Assembly: GCA_025351795.1 (NCBI GenBank)
Contig: JANXVG010000029.1
Span: 1 to 64,000 of the forward strand
Reading direction: 5' to 3'
DNA from: Salinibacterium sp.
GTDB lineage: Bacteria; Actinomycetota; Actinomycetes; Actinomycetales; Microbacteriaceae
Length of the DNA: 64,000 nt
A program made the position numbers and the translations under genes. Shown here piece by piece: positions 19,763 to 29,339 of the stretch (its first letter is position 1; the number at the start of each line of letters is the position of its first letter). The notes under the pieces were generated by a model. That model searched no databases, was not told the DNA's origin, and saw only the letters and a program-made list of their open reading frames with translations.

Positions 19763-22700
19763 TCAGATCTCATCAATGGACGATGATTCAAACCGCGTGG
19801 AGATATTGATGCCGAGCTCTTCCGCTGCACGGAAGACCTCGTCGTCCGTGTCGCGCAGGTTGACCGCAGAGCCGTCGGCCGAGAGAACCTCGACGTTCAG
19901 GCACAGCGACTGCATCTCCTTAATCAAAACCTTGAAGCTCTCGGGAATACCGGGCTCCTGGATGTTCTCGCCCTTGACGATGGCCTCATACACCTTGACG
20001 CGGCCCAGGATGTCGTCAGACTTGATGGTCAAAAGCTCCTGGAGCGCGTACGCGGCACCGTATGCCTCGAGCGCCCAGACCTCCATCTCACCGAATCGCT
20101 GGCCACCGAACTGTGCCTTACCACCGAGTGGCTGTTGGGTGATCATCGAGTACGGACCGGTCGAGCGTGCGTGGATCTTGTCATCGACGAGGTGGTGGAG
20201 CTTCAGGATGTACATGTAGCCCACAGACACGGGCTCGGGGAACGGCTCGCCGGAGCGGCCGTCGAAGAGACGGGTCTTGCCGGTTGAGTCAATCAGACGC
20301 TCACCGTCGCGGGTGAGGGTCGTCGAGTCGAGCAGACCCGCGATTTCCTCTTCAAGGGCACCATCGAACACCGGGGTGGCGACCTTGGTTCCTGGAGCAG
20401 CACTGAGCGCATCATCCGGAATCTTCGCGGCCCACTTCGGGTGCCCCTTGACCTCCCAGCCCTGCTTCGCGACCCAACCAAGGTGGGTCTCGAGCACTTG
20501 GCCGAAGTTCATACGGCCGGGAATGCCCAGTGGGTTCAGGATGACGTCGACGGGGGTACCGTCGGCGAGGAACGGCATGTCCTCTACCGGCAGGATCTTC
20601 GAAATAACACCCTTGTTTCCGTGACGACCAGCGAGCTTGTCACCAGCGGTGATCTTGCGCTTCTGGGCGATATAGACGACAACGCGTTGGTTGACGCCCG
20701 AGCCGAGCTCGTCGTCGTTGTCGGCGTTGAACTCCTTCACGGCAATGATCGTGCCCTCTTCACCGTGCGGAACCTTGAGAGAGGTGTCTCGAACCTCGCG
20801 GCTCTTCTCGTTGAAGATCGCGCGCAGTAGCCGCTCCTCGGCCGAGAGCTCGGTCTCGCCCTTGGGCGTCACCTTGCCGACCAAGATGTCGCCCGGGCGA
20901 ACCTCGGCACCGATGCGGATGATGCCGCGCTCGTCGAGGTCGGCGAGAAGCTCAGGGCTCACGTTCGGCAGATCGCGAGTGATCTCTTCCTTACCGAGCT
21001 TGGTGTCGCGCGCATCCACTTCGTATTCCTCGATGTGGATCGAGGAGAGCGTGTCGTCTTTCACCAGATTCTGGCTCAGGATGATCGCGTCTTCGAAGTT
21101 GTGACCTTCCCACGGCATGAACGCCACAAGGAGGTTCTTGCCGAGAGCCAGCTCGCCGTTCTCCGTCGCGGGGCCATCTGCAAGAACCTGACCCTGCTCA
21201 ACACGGTCGCCCGCGCTCACGATGACGCGGTTGTTGTAGCTCGTGCCCTGGTTAGAGCGGTCGAACTTGCGCAGATAGTAGTCTTGCGTGCCGCCCTCGT
21301 CCAGCTGAATGGTGACGACGTCGGCCGAGACCTCGGAGACGATACCCGCCTTGTCGGCCGTGATGACATCCCCCGCGTCGATGGCCGCGAAGCCCTCCAT
21401 ACCGGTTCCGACGAGCGGCGACTCGCTACGCAGCAACGGCACTGCCTGACGCTGCATGTTGGCACCCATGAGGGCGCGGTTCGCGTCATCGTGCTCGAGG
21501 AACGGGATGAGCGAGGTCGCGACGGACACCATCTGGCGCGGCGAGACATCCATGTATCCGATCTGCTCGGTGGGGATCAGGTCGACCTCACCGCCCTTCT
21601 TGCGCGCCAGAACGCGGGGCTCGGCGAAGTGCGAGTCCGGCGTAAGCGGCGCGTTGGCTTGAGCCACCACGAAGTCGTCTTCTTCACTCGCGGTGAGGTA
21701 GTCGATCTTCTCCGACACCTTGCCATTACTGACGCGGCGGTACGGGGTCTCAATGAATCCGAATGCGTTGATGCGAGCGAACGATGCGAGAGACCCGATA
21801 AGGCCGATGTTCGGGCCTTCCGGGGTCTCGATCGGGCACATGCGACCGTAGTGCGAGGGGTGAACGTCACGTACCTCGACACCGGCACGCTCCCGTGACA
21901 GACCGCCAGGCCCCAACGCACTCAGGCGACGCTTGTGGGTGAGCCCAGCGAGCGGGTTGTTCTGGTCCATGAACTGGCTCAACTGCGATGTTCCGAAGAA
22001 CTCCTTGATCGCCGCGACGACGGGACGCACGTTGATCAGGGTCTGCGGGGTTATCGCTTCGATGTCCTGCGTGGTCATGCGCTCGCGAACGACGCGCTCC
22101 ATGCGCGAGAGACCGGTGCGCACCTGATTCTGGATGAGTTCGCCGACGGCGCGGATGCGACGGTTACCGAAGTGGTCAATGTCGTCCACATCGAGACGCA
22201 CATCTACCTTCTTGCCATCGCGGATGCCCTTGATAGTCGAGAGGCTGTTGTCGTGGACCGTTACATAGGGGGCGGTCTCGTCGTGGAGGGCCACGAGGTA
22301 CTTGATCGTCGCGAGAATGTCTTCGATGCTCAGCACCGAGTTCTTCAGTTCGGCGTCGATGCCCAGCTTGCGGTTGATCTTGTAACGACCGACCTTTGCG
22401 AGGTCATAACGCTTCGGGTTGAAATAGAAGTTGTCGAGCAGGGCCCGTGCGGCCTCGGCGGCAACCTGCTCGCCCGGGCGCAGCTTGCGGTAGATGTCTT
22501 TGAGGGCCTCATCCTTGGTCAGGATGTTATCTTTCTCGAGGGTCAGGGCGATCGAAGGGAAGCCTTCGAACTCCGTGAGGATCTCCTCGCTCGTGAGGCC
22601 GAGAGCCTTCAAAAAGACCGTGACAGACTGCTTGCGCTTGCGGTCGATGCGCACGCCGACCTGGTCGCGCTTGTCGATCTCGAACTCGAGCCAGGCACCA

Positions 22701-23305
22701 CGGCTCGGGATGATGCGAGCCGAGTAGATGTCTTTGTCAGAGAGCTTCTCCGGGGCGCGGTCGAAGTAGACGCCCGGCGAGCGCACGAGCTGCGACACCA
22801 CGACACGCTCGGTGCCGTTGATGATGAACGTGCCCTTTTCCGTCATGAGTGGGAAGTCGCCCATGAAGACGGTCTGCGTCTTGATCTCACCGGTGAGGTG
22901 GTTCATGAACTCGGCGTTGACGTACAGCGGAGCCGCAAACGTCTTACCGCGCTCCTTGCACTCATCGATCGAGTACTTGGGCTCTTCGAGCTCCGGCCCG
23001 GTGAAGGAGAGCTGCATGGTTTCGCCGAGGTCTTCGATGGGAGAAATCTCTTCGAAGATCTCATCGAGTCCACTACGCGTCGGAAGGTCGGTGCGGCCTT
23101 GAGCCAGACCTTCCTCAACGCGCCTTTTCCAGATGTCGTTTCCGACGAGCCAGTCGAAGCTCTCGGTCTGCAACGCGAGCAGATCCGGAACCGTCAGGTT
23201 GTCGGTGATCTTTGCGAACGAAAGCCGCGATGCTCCGCGGCCGTTCTTAGGAGACACACTCTTTTTTGATGAACCGGTGGTGGACGCAGTGCGCGCAGCA
23301 GCCAA
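19763..23305 (-). CDS. rpoB: DNA-directed RNA polymerase beta subunit
   Basis: [38 protein letters not shown] (rifampicin region). TTG start at 23305 ([15 protein letters not shown]...) preceded by GGAGG; the longer ORF from 23623 reads through the leader. Confidence 0.98.
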   Translation of the reverse strand: MAAARTASTTGSSKKSVSPKNGRGASRLSFAKITDNLTVPDLLALQTESFDWLVGNDIWKRRVEEGLAQGRTDLPTRSGLDEIFEEISPIEDLGETMQLSFTGPELEEPKYSIDECKERGKTFAAPLYVNAEFMNHLTGEIKTQTVFMGDFPLMTEKGTFIINGTERVVVSQLVRSPGVYFDRAPEKLSDKDIYSARIIPSRGAWLEFEIDKRDQVGVRIDRKRKQSVTVFLKALGLTSEEILTEFEGFPSIALTLEKDNILTKDEALKDIYRKLRPGEQVAAEAARALLDNFYFNPKRYDLAKVGRYKINRKLGIDAELKNSVLSIEDILATIKYLVALHDETAPYVTVHDNSLSTIKGIRDGKKVDVRLDVDDIDHFGNRRIRAVGELIQNQVRTGLSRMERVVRERMTTQDIEAITPQTLINVRPVVAAIKEFFGTSQLSQFMDQNNPLAGLTHKRRLSALGPGGLSRERAGVEVRDVHPSHYGRMCPIETPEGPNIGLIGSLASFARINAFGFIETPYRRVSNGKVSEKIDYLTASEEDDFVVAQANAPLTPDSHFAEPRVLARKKGGEVDLIPTEQIGYMDVSPRQMVSVATSLIPFLEHDDANRALMGANMQRQAVPLLRSESPLVGTGMEGFAAIDAGDVITADKAGIVSEVSADVVTIQLDEGGTQDYYLRKFDRSNQGTSYNNRVIVSAGDRVEQGQVLADGPATENGELALGKNLLVAFMPWEGHNFEDAIILSQNLVKDDTLSSIHIEEYEVDARDTKLGKEEITRDLPNVSPELLADLDERGIIRIGAEVRPGDILVGKVTPKGETELSAEERLLRAIFNEKSREVRDTSLKVPHGEEGTIIAVKEFNADNDDELGSGVNQRVVVYIAQKRKITAGDKLAGRHGNKGVISKILPVEDMPFLADGTPVDVILNPLGIPGRMNFGQVLETHLGWVAKQGWEVKGHPKWAAKIPDDALSAAPGTKVATPVFDGALEEEIAGLLDSTTLTRDGERLIDSTGKTRLFDGRSGEPFPEPVSVGYMYILKLHHLVDDKIHARSTGPYSMITQQPLGGKAQFGGQRFGEMEVWALEAYGAAYALQELLTIKSDDILGRVKVYEAIVKGENIQEPGIPESFKVLIKEMQSLCLNVEVLSADGSAVNLRDTDDEVFRAAEELGINISTRFESSSIDEI

Positions 23306-23477
23306 GGAAATAACCTCCGTGGGCCCCGTCGGGCCCTCATGGTCAGCAGTGAACACTGACTGTCGGTAGTGAATATGCACCCCAGGACCTAATCGAAGGT
23401 CCACCCCGCCGCTATACTCGGGGCGCACCGGCCGTCCGCAATATGACGACACGAGTTGACTGGAAGCGCAAGGTTCA

Positions 23478-23507
23478 ACTATAGGACGACTCGGGCCCTG
23501 TTGTCCA
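23478..23507 (-). promoter_or_regulatory. Candidate sigma70-type promoter for rpoBC
   Basis: Minus strand TGGACA - 18 nt - TATAGT, about 170 nt before the rpoB start. Confidence 0.55.
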
Positions 23508-23537
23508 GTTGATTCTTGACCTCTTTCGAGGATTGAG

Positions 23538-24557
23538 CTATAAGGACCGGCTCGCACCGAGTGTTCGGGCTCTTTTCTTATACGCGAGCGCGGCGAGCGC
23601 TTCCCAGATGAGCCGATGCGCATTGTTGACCGTGAGGTCAGCGTGGTCGTATGGCGGACTCACCTCCATGATGTCGAACGCGACCACGTCGGTCTCGAGC
23701 ACGAGTCTGCGAACGATCCGCAAGAGGTCGATGGGGGTGAAGCCGCCGGGTTCTGGTGTTCCCGTCGCCGGGGCGAAGGCGGGGTCGAGCACGTCAATGT
23801 CGATGGAAATATAGATCTTGTCTGCGCGCTGTTTCGCAGCGGCGACCACATCGTCGAGCACGGCCTTGACTCCACGTTCCCAGAACTCCTGCATCATGAA
23901 GTGCCGCAGACCGTGGTCTCGCATCCACTTCTGGTCCTCCTCGCCCGGCCAGTAGCCACGAAGACCGACCTGAATGAAGTTCGGGCCCGGAATAGCCCCA
24001 GACTCGATGAGGCGGCGCATGGGCGTGCCGTGGCTCGCGAGGTTTCCTTCGATGATGTTCGCGGTATCGGCGTGCGCGTCGAAATGGATCATGGTGACAT
24101 TGCCGAAGCCGTGATACTCGGCCACGGCCGTCGCAGCCGGCCACGTGATCGAGTGGTCGCCGCCGATGATGACCGGGATGATGCCCCGACTCGACACGTC
24201 GTTCACGCGATCGTAGATGGCCTTCTTCGAGAGCTCCCACTTGCCGTGACTCGTGATGGCATCCCCGTAGTCCACGACTTCGAGATGATCAAACATCTCA
24301 ATGCCAAGATCGAGATGATAGGTGCCGGGGTCATATGAATCAGCCCGCAGTGCACGCGGACCGAACCTGGCACCTGGCCGATTGGTGGTGTTGTCGTCCC
24401 ACGGGGCACCGACGATCGCCACGTCGGGCTGCCATTCGTCGAGCTGCGACGGCTCGGTGAGGAACGGCCGCATGCCGAAGGTCGCTGGCCCAACATAGGA
24501 CGCAGCGTCGAGCTGGGCGCGGAGACCGGGCGGAATGTAACGCTGGGGTTCTTGCAT
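23538..24557 (-). CDS. speB: Agmatinase/ureohydrolase family protein
   Basis: [43 protein letters not shown] metal-binding motifs. Confidence 0.93.
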   Translation of the reverse strand: MQEPQRYIPPGLRAQLDAASYVGPATFGMRPFLTEPSQLDEWQPDVAIVGAPWDDNTTNRPGARFGPRALRADSYDPGTYHLDLGIEMFDHLEVVDYGDAITSHGKWELSKKAIYDRVNDVSSRGIIPVIIGGDHSITWPAATAVAEYHGFGNVTMIHFDAHADTANIIEGNLASHGTPMRRLIESGAIPGPNFIQVGLRGYWPGEEDQKWMRDHGLRHFMMQEFWERGVKAVLDDVVAAAKQRADKIYISIDIDVLDPAFAPATGTPEPGGFTPIDLLRIVRRLVLETDVVAFDIMEVSPPYDHADLTVNNAHRLIWEALAALAYKKRARTLGASRSL

Positions 24558-24561
24558 GCGC

Positions 24562-24873
24562 TCAGCGTAGTTCGACGATCGCCACTCTCATCGATTCGAT
24601 ACGGCCGACGATGACCTTCACGAAGGGCTCTGGAACGCCAACCCCCACGAGGGCAGTGGCAAGATGCTCAAGAGCCACGGTGTACGCCTCATCGGTGATC
24701 CCGAGACCGCGATGGGACTCGCGCATGCTGCGACCGTCGTAGTGCTCCGGTCCGCCGAGGCCAACCCCGACAAATCACCGAGACAGCTCGGGGTCGGCGG
24801 TCATCCGCGCGTAGAAGATGTCGACGGCGCCGTCAACCGTGGGCTCACCCCCGATCACGTCAAAGACATTCAT
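24562..24873 (-). pseudogene. Group I truncated haemoglobin (GlbN-like) pseudogene
   Basis: Single frame reads MNVFDVIGGEPTVDGAVDIFYARMTADPELSR*FVGVGLGGPEHYDGRSMRESHRGLGITDEAYTVALEHLATALVGVGVPEPFVKVIVGRIESMRVAIVELR*: in-frame TGA (24775-24777) plus apparent loss of about 16-19 residues before LGGPEHY. Confidence 0.85.
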
Positions 24874-24960
24874 GCACCACCCCGTGTAGTGAGCGTCGCC
24901 AACCACGCGACTGCTGAAAACGACCATTCCGAGGGCCAGCAGTTGTGGCAGGGTCATAGG

Positions 24961-25827
24961 GTGCCCGACTATCCATCACGCACCCTCGCGTTCAGCGGGC
25001 TGCGCGCCGAAATCCATCCAGACCGCTGGGTGCCGGGCGCGTTCACGCTTGTGGTGGATGGCACACCACAGTCCCACGTGAACCTCGACGACCCGTCACA
25101 ACTGTTCTTCGAATACATCCAGCGCATGGGGCACACCATCGACCAACTTGGGATGCCCGGCCAACCGCTTACCGCAGTGCACTTGGGGGCGGGGGCCCTG
25201 ACCATTCCGCGCTATGTCGAGGCGACACGCCCGGGTTCTCGCCAGCAGGTGATCGAGCTCGAGTCTGACCTCATGGACTTTGTTCGAGCCGAGCTGCCAT
25301 GGTCGAAGCGCGCACAGATTCGGGTGCGACACGGAGATGCCCGTGAGGTCGTTGCGAAGCTGCCGAACGGCTTGCTCGGGACGGTCGACCTCGTGGTCGT
25401 GGACGTCTTCAGCGGAGCGCGCACGCCCGCGCACATCACCAGCATCGAGTTCTACCGCACCATCGTTCCGCTGCTCAAGCCCGATGGGATCGTGCTCGTC
25501 AACGTCGCTGACGGCCCGGGCCTCGCATTCGCGCGTGGACAGGCCGCGACCCTCGTGGCTGCCATCGGAAACGTCGCGGCACTCGCGGAAACCCAGATTC
25601 TGAAGGGACGTCGCTTCGGCAACATCGTGCTGGTAGGGTCACCCGGTCCACTACCTCTCGAGTGGATGCCACGACTGCTTGCGGGCGGCCCGCACCCGTC
25701 GAAGGTGGTCGACGCCCGCGAGTTGCGCGAATTCATCGGTGGGGCATCCGTTGTCACGGATCTCACCGCGGTCAGGTCGCCACCGCCGTCCAAGGGCATC
25801 TTTCAGGTGCGGCCGGGGGGCGACTGA
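24961..25827 (+). CDS. Spermidine synthase-like SAM-dependent methyltransferase-fold protein
   Basis: GTG start; AVHLGAGALTIPRYVEATRPGSRQQVIELESDLMDF, DLVVVDVFSGARTPAHITS: spermidine synthase-like motifs. Confidence 0.85.
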   Translation: MPDYPSRTLAFSGLRAEIHPDRWVPGAFTLVVDGTPQSHVNLDDPSQLFFEYIQRMGHTIDQLGMPGQPLTAVHLGAGALTIPRYVEATRPGSRQQVIELESDLMDFVRAELPWSKRAQIRVRHGDAREVVAKLPNGLLGTVDLVVVDVFSGARTPAHITSIEFYRTIVPLLKPDGIVLVNVADGPGLAFARGQAATLVAAIGNVAALAETQILKGRRFGNIVLVGSPGPLPLEWMPRLLAGGPHPSKVVDARELREFIGGASVVTDLTAVRSPPPSKGIFQVRPGGD

Positions 25828-26118
25828 GGGTTCACTCGGTCGTGTGCTCACTGCGGGGCGTCGCCTTTTGTTCGCTTTTCAGGAGCTATCGGGTATCAGT
25901 CACAGCCGTTACCCCTACATCTCCCTCCAGCAGCTGATCCTCCGGAAAAGCGAGCACAAAGAGGCGGATGACGCAGCGACGGGGACGGGGCACGACCCGT
26001 CGACACGCGGAAACCATCCGGGTGCGGCTCTAGTCCCCCGAACGAGATCGATGGCTCAATCATTACCATCATCGTGGCCGATCCCTTTCTGAACGGCATC
26101 GGGAGTTAGCCTCGACAG

Positions 26119-26586
26119 GTGGCTGATCTTAACCGAGTGCGAACCTGGGCGGATGCCCTCATTGCGCTCCACCTCGACGCGGCCGAGTGGTCGTTCGGCT
26201 TCGACAACGCGAAGACCCGCGCTGGCCTGTGCAACTACACCGCAAAGCGCATCACGGTGTCAAAATACCTGGCCGCGCGCTACGGCGACGACGAAATTCA
26301 CCAAGTACTGCTGCACGAGGTAGCGCACGCGGTCGCGGGGACTCGTGCGGGTCACGGCCCTCAGTGGAAGGCCATTGCGCGCGCCCTCGGCTATGCCGGT
26401 AAGCGGCTGCATGACGGAGCGATCGCGAACGAGCTCGCCCCGTGGGTCGGCAACTGCCCGGCTGGCCATCTGCACTACCGCTATCGGCGCCCGTCGCGGC
26501 CGCTCGCGTGTGGCAAGTGTTCTCGCCGATTCGACATCGCGCATCTCATCGGGTGGCACCAGCGCGCGGTGTTAGGAGCGAGTTAG
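26119..26586 (+). CDS. SprT-like zinc metallopeptidase domain protein
   Basis: LLHEVAHAVAGTRAGHGPQWKAIARALG (HExxH) and CPAGHLHYRYRRPSRPLACGKCSRRF zinc-ribbon. Confidence 0.88.
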   Translation: MADLNRVRTWADALIALHLDAAEWSFGFDNAKTRAGLCNYTAKRITVSKYLAARYGDDEIHQVLLHEVAHAVAGTRAGHGPQWKAIARALGYAGKRLHDGAIANELAPWVGNCPAGHLHYRYRRPSRPLACGKCSRRFDIAHLIGWHQRAVLGAS

Positions 26587-26993
26587 AACCGCGAAGCAAT
26601 CGCCCCGATCACGTTCTTCCAGTGGCCGAGCATCATCTTGCGCTCGTCACGATCGGCGAGCTGTTCGTGGTGGAAGCCGATCGTCGTTCCCGTGGTGGCT
26701 TCGCGCACCGCGACCTGGAGGAGGGTGTCGTGCGGCCAGTCCTCCGGCCACCAGGTGATGCGAATCTTCGCGTTCGGGGTGCAGCTGCGTACCTCGCCGC
26801 GCACGCCATCCGTCGTCTGGTATGTCGCACCGGTATCAAGCAGAAGCGTCGTTTCGCCGAGCCACAGACTCACCCCGTCGCCGATAAGAAATTGCCAGAC
26901 GGCGGGCAGTAGGGCGTTCACGGTTTCGCGCACGCCGACCTCCCAGCCCTTGTCGTTAGTGCGTCGTGTGCTGTCTTCGCTCAAACCCGTCAT
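26583..26993 (-). CDS. SRPBCC / AHSA1-like protein
   Basis: WEVGVRETVNALLPAVWQFLIGDGVSLWLGETTLLLDTG...LGHWKNVIGAIASRF. Confidence 0.75.
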   Translation of the reverse strand: MTGLSEDSTRRTNDKGWEVGVRETVNALLPAVWQFLIGDGVSLWLGETTLLLDTGATYQTTDGVRGEVRSCTPNAKIRITWWPEDWPHDTLLQVAVREATTGTTIGFHHEQLADRDERKMMLGHWKNVIGAIASRF

Positions 26994-27014
26994 GTAACCA
27001 ACTATATTGGTTAC
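26994..27014. promoter_or_regulatory. Palindromic intergenic operator / bidirectional leaderless promoter (candidate)
   Basis: GTAACCAA-CTATA-TTGGTTAC: 8-bp perfect inverted repeat filling the entire gap between the ATG (26993, -) and GTG (27015, +); TATATT at -12 to -7 of the + gene, TATAGT at -13 to -8 of the - gene. Confidence 0.65.
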
Positions 27015-27620
27015 GTGCGCCAGACCGCTGTGCAAACCCATCCGACCGGCCAGTGGTTCGAGTCGCGCACCCGCCACCGGTGGTGGTTCGACTCCGGTTC
27101 GCTCGCGCTGGATTTTGCCTACACGGGCGCGATGGGCGACACGGCACGGTGGGAATCTCTGCATGAGCCAGCCGACCTGGCAGGCTGGCTCGACACGCGC
27201 TTCACCGGTATCGATGGCTCGGTCAGCGACCGCGACCTGACGGATGCCACGGCACTGCGTGCGGCGATCGCCCGGGCGATGACGGCCGCAAGCCGCGGAG
27301 CCACACCCACACCCGGCGATGTGGACCTGATCAATCTGTTTGCGGCGACGCCAGACATACCGCCGTCGCTCACCGGCGGCACCCGTCAGGCAGGCCGATC
27401 TCGAGCGCGCGCCGCACAGGCATTCTCAGCGATGGCTCGCCAGACGGTGGAGTTGCTGGTTGACCGGTCTGACGCTCGCATCCGCGAGTGTTCGGCCAGC
27501 GACTGCGGGCTCATCTTCTACGACGACTCGCGCTCGAACAACCGGCGCTGGTGCTCGATGCAGCGTTGCGGCAATCGAGCCAAGGTGCGCACCCATCGAG
27601 CGCGCACCTCACCACACTGA
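27015..27620 (+). CDS. CGNR zinc-finger (ABATE domain) transcriptional regulator
   Basis: WWFDSGSLALDFAYTGAMGD...RECSASDCGLIFYDDSRSNNRRWCSMQRCGNRAKVRTHR. Confidence 0.93.
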   Translation: MRQTAVQTHPTGQWFESRTRHRWWFDSGSLALDFAYTGAMGDTARWESLHEPADLAGWLDTRFTGIDGSVSDRDLTDATALRAAIARAMTAASRGATPTPGDVDLINLFAATPDIPPSLTGGTRQAGRSRARAAQAFSAMARQTVELLVDRSDARIRECSASDCGLIFYDDSRSNNRRWCSMQRCGNRAKVRTHRARTSPH

Positions 27621-27621
27621 C

Positions 27622-27924
27622 CTACTCGACGACCTTCACTTCTTTCCAGAAGGCGACGTAGTTGGAGAAGTCCTTACCAACGCGGTCGAACGAGTCGGGG
27701 TACGGAGTGGGGTAGCTCCAGGCGCGATCCTGCAAAAGCGTGTCGCCATCCTTCACCGAGAAGTACTGGCATTCACCTTTCCACGGGCAGGTGTATGGCG
27801 TCGCGCTTTTTACCAAATATTGCTCGTTGACGCTCGTCGACGGGAAGTACCAGTTTCCTTCGATTGAAATGAGGTCTTCTTTCGCCGCTTCTGCGACAAC
27901 CGTGTCTCCCAGTAGTGCCTTCAT
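27622..27924 (-). CDS. DUF427 domain protein
   Basis: MKALLGDTVVAEAAKEDLISIEGNWYFPSTSVNEQYLVKSATPYTCPWKGECQYFSV...WSYPTPYP. Confidence 0.88.
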   Translation of the reverse strand: MKALLGDTVVAEAAKEDLISIEGNWYFPSTSVNEQYLVKSATPYTCPWKGECQYFSVKDGDTLLQDRAWSYPTPYPDSFDRVGKDFSNYVAFWKEVKVVE

Positions 27925-28040
27925 CTTTTTCCTCCAACGCCTGTGGTAAAGCCTTCTTCCCGAAGAACAATCGAAAGCGGCGGCGAATTCCCGCAACATT
28001 GGGCATTGCCGTCGACTCGACTCGCGCGCAGGATGGAATC

Positions 28041-28511
28041 ATGCGGATCCTCCTCAAGCTCATTCTGGATTGCGCGCCGGATGCCGCGTGGACGGCCATC
28101 AGGAGCCCGGAAGTGTTTCGCGCCGTCTCCGCCCCGTTCCTGCGTTTCGACTCGCTCGAACCCGACGGGTTTCCCGGGTCGTGGTCCGCCGGCGAGCACC
28201 CGGTCTCGGTACGCGTGCTAGGCCTCATCCCGGCCGGAGAGCAGATCATCAGAATCTCGTTCCCGGAGGGTCGGGCAGGCGTGCGAGCGGTGCGCGATAC
28301 TGGCGGCGCGGTGTCTGGCCCCTTGACCGTGATCACTCGCTGGGATCACACGATGGCGGTGTCATCGGCTCGCGGCGACCGCACCCTGTACCGCGATCAG
28401 CTCGTGGTCGAAGCCGGTGTGCTCACTCCGCTGCTATGGATCGCTTTCTGGGCATTCTGGCAGTGGCGAGCGGCCGGGCTGAGACGATTCGCGCCCGCCT
28501 GGCGCGCGTAG
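28041..28511 (+). CDS. Hypothetical SRPBCC-like protein
   Basis: MRILLKLILDCAPDAAWTAIRSPEVFRAVSAPFLRF...; C-terminal hydrophobic stretch. Confidence 0.65.
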   Translation: MRILLKLILDCAPDAAWTAIRSPEVFRAVSAPFLRFDSLEPDGFPGSWSAGEHPVSVRVLGLIPAGEQIIRISFPEGRAGVRAVRDTGGAVSGPLTVITRWDHTMAVSSARGDRTLYRDQLVVEAGVLTPLLWIAFWAFWQWRAAGLRRFAPAWRA

Positions 28512-28600
28512 CCTGAGCAGATGACCGCAGCCCGTCATCCTCACCACCAGACCCTCAGTGGCTTAAGAATCATCGGGATATCGAACTGCCGGTCGAGCGC

Positions 28601-29257
28601 ATGACCGCGCTTCAGGTAGCCGACTGGAGACGCCGCGTACACGCCATCTACTCGAGTGTGCGGCAGTGCGCCGACCCGTTTGCAGCGCACGAACTGTGGA
28701 GACGCGGGCGCGACGAACTGTTCGCTACGCATCCGTCGACGCCGCTCCTACCCGACGACCGTGCGAAGTTCACCGGGCTGCCGGTGCGCCCGTACGACCC
28801 GAGCTGGCGCTTCGAGGTCGCGGTCAGGATCGACCGAGTGGCAGTCGATGATGTCAGGACCGACGCGGCCTACGTCGAGCCGCGCACCTTCGAGTTCGAG
28901 ACGGGAACCGACGGCATCGTTCCGTTCGAGCTGATCGGAGTCGCCGATCTGCCGGGGATCGGCTCGCTCGACGTGTGGCGACTCTCCTCATACGGTGGCG
29001 GCATTTTCATTCCCGTGAAGGATGCCCTGCACGGCACGAAAGGCGGCACCTACGGTGGGGGACGCTACCTTCTCGACACCGTCAAGGGCGCTGACCTCGG
29101 GCCAGGGGCAGAACTCGAATCGCTCGTGCTCGACTTCAACTTCGCCTACAACCCATCGTGCGCGTACGACCCCAGGTGGGCATGCCCGCTCGCTCCGGCC
29201 GGCAATTCGGTTGACGTCGACATCCCGACGGGTGAGCGGTACTCGGGGGCCTACTGA
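28601..29257 (+). CDS. DUF1684 domain protein
   Basis: LPDDRAKFTGLPVRPYDPSWRFEV...GGGRYLLDTVKGADLG...FNFAYNPSCAYDPRWACPLAPAGNSVDVDIPTGER. Confidence 0.9.
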   Translation: MTALQVADWRRRVHAIYSSVRQCADPFAAHELWRRGRDELFATHPSTPLLPDDRAKFTGLPVRPYDPSWRFEVAVRIDRVAVDDVRTDAAYVEPRTFEFETGTDGIVPFELIGVADLPGIGSLDVWRLSSYGGGIFIPVKDALHGTKGGTYGGGRYLLDTVKGADLGPGAELESLVLDFNFAYNPSCAYDPRWACPLAPAGNSVDVDIPTGERYSGAY

Positions 29258-29292
29258 GCCCCGAGTCGCGCTGACCGTGCCTGCAATGAAGC

Positions 29293-29325
29293 GATGTGCG
29301 GCCGGTGACGTCCCGGCCGCACATC
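29293..29325. terminator. Bidirectional hairpin between convergent genes
   Basis: gatgtgcggccgg-tgacgtc-ccggccgcacatc: perfect 13-bp stem. Confidence 0.8.
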
Positions 29326-29339
29326 AGGCCTGAGTGGCT

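Noticed and set aside
21935-23269. 444-aa + strand ORF opposite rpoB
   Set aside because: Shadow ORF: high-GC antisense reading frame fully inside rpoB, no recognisable domain, composition biased by codon-3 pattern.
23306-23623. 106-codon N-terminal extension of rpoB
   Set aside because: Covers promoter and leader and runs into speB; TTG at 23305 has a strong SD and matches RpoB N-termini.
24664-24960. N-terminal 99 codons of the 24664-25827 ORF
   Set aside because: Overlaps the truncated-haemoglobin pseudogene on the other strand; real start is the GTG at 24961 where homology to spermidine synthase-like proteins begins.
25828-26118. Possible RNA gene in the gap before the SprT-like gene
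   Set aside because: No tRNA cloverleaf, tmRNA end or clear terminator could be recognised by eye.
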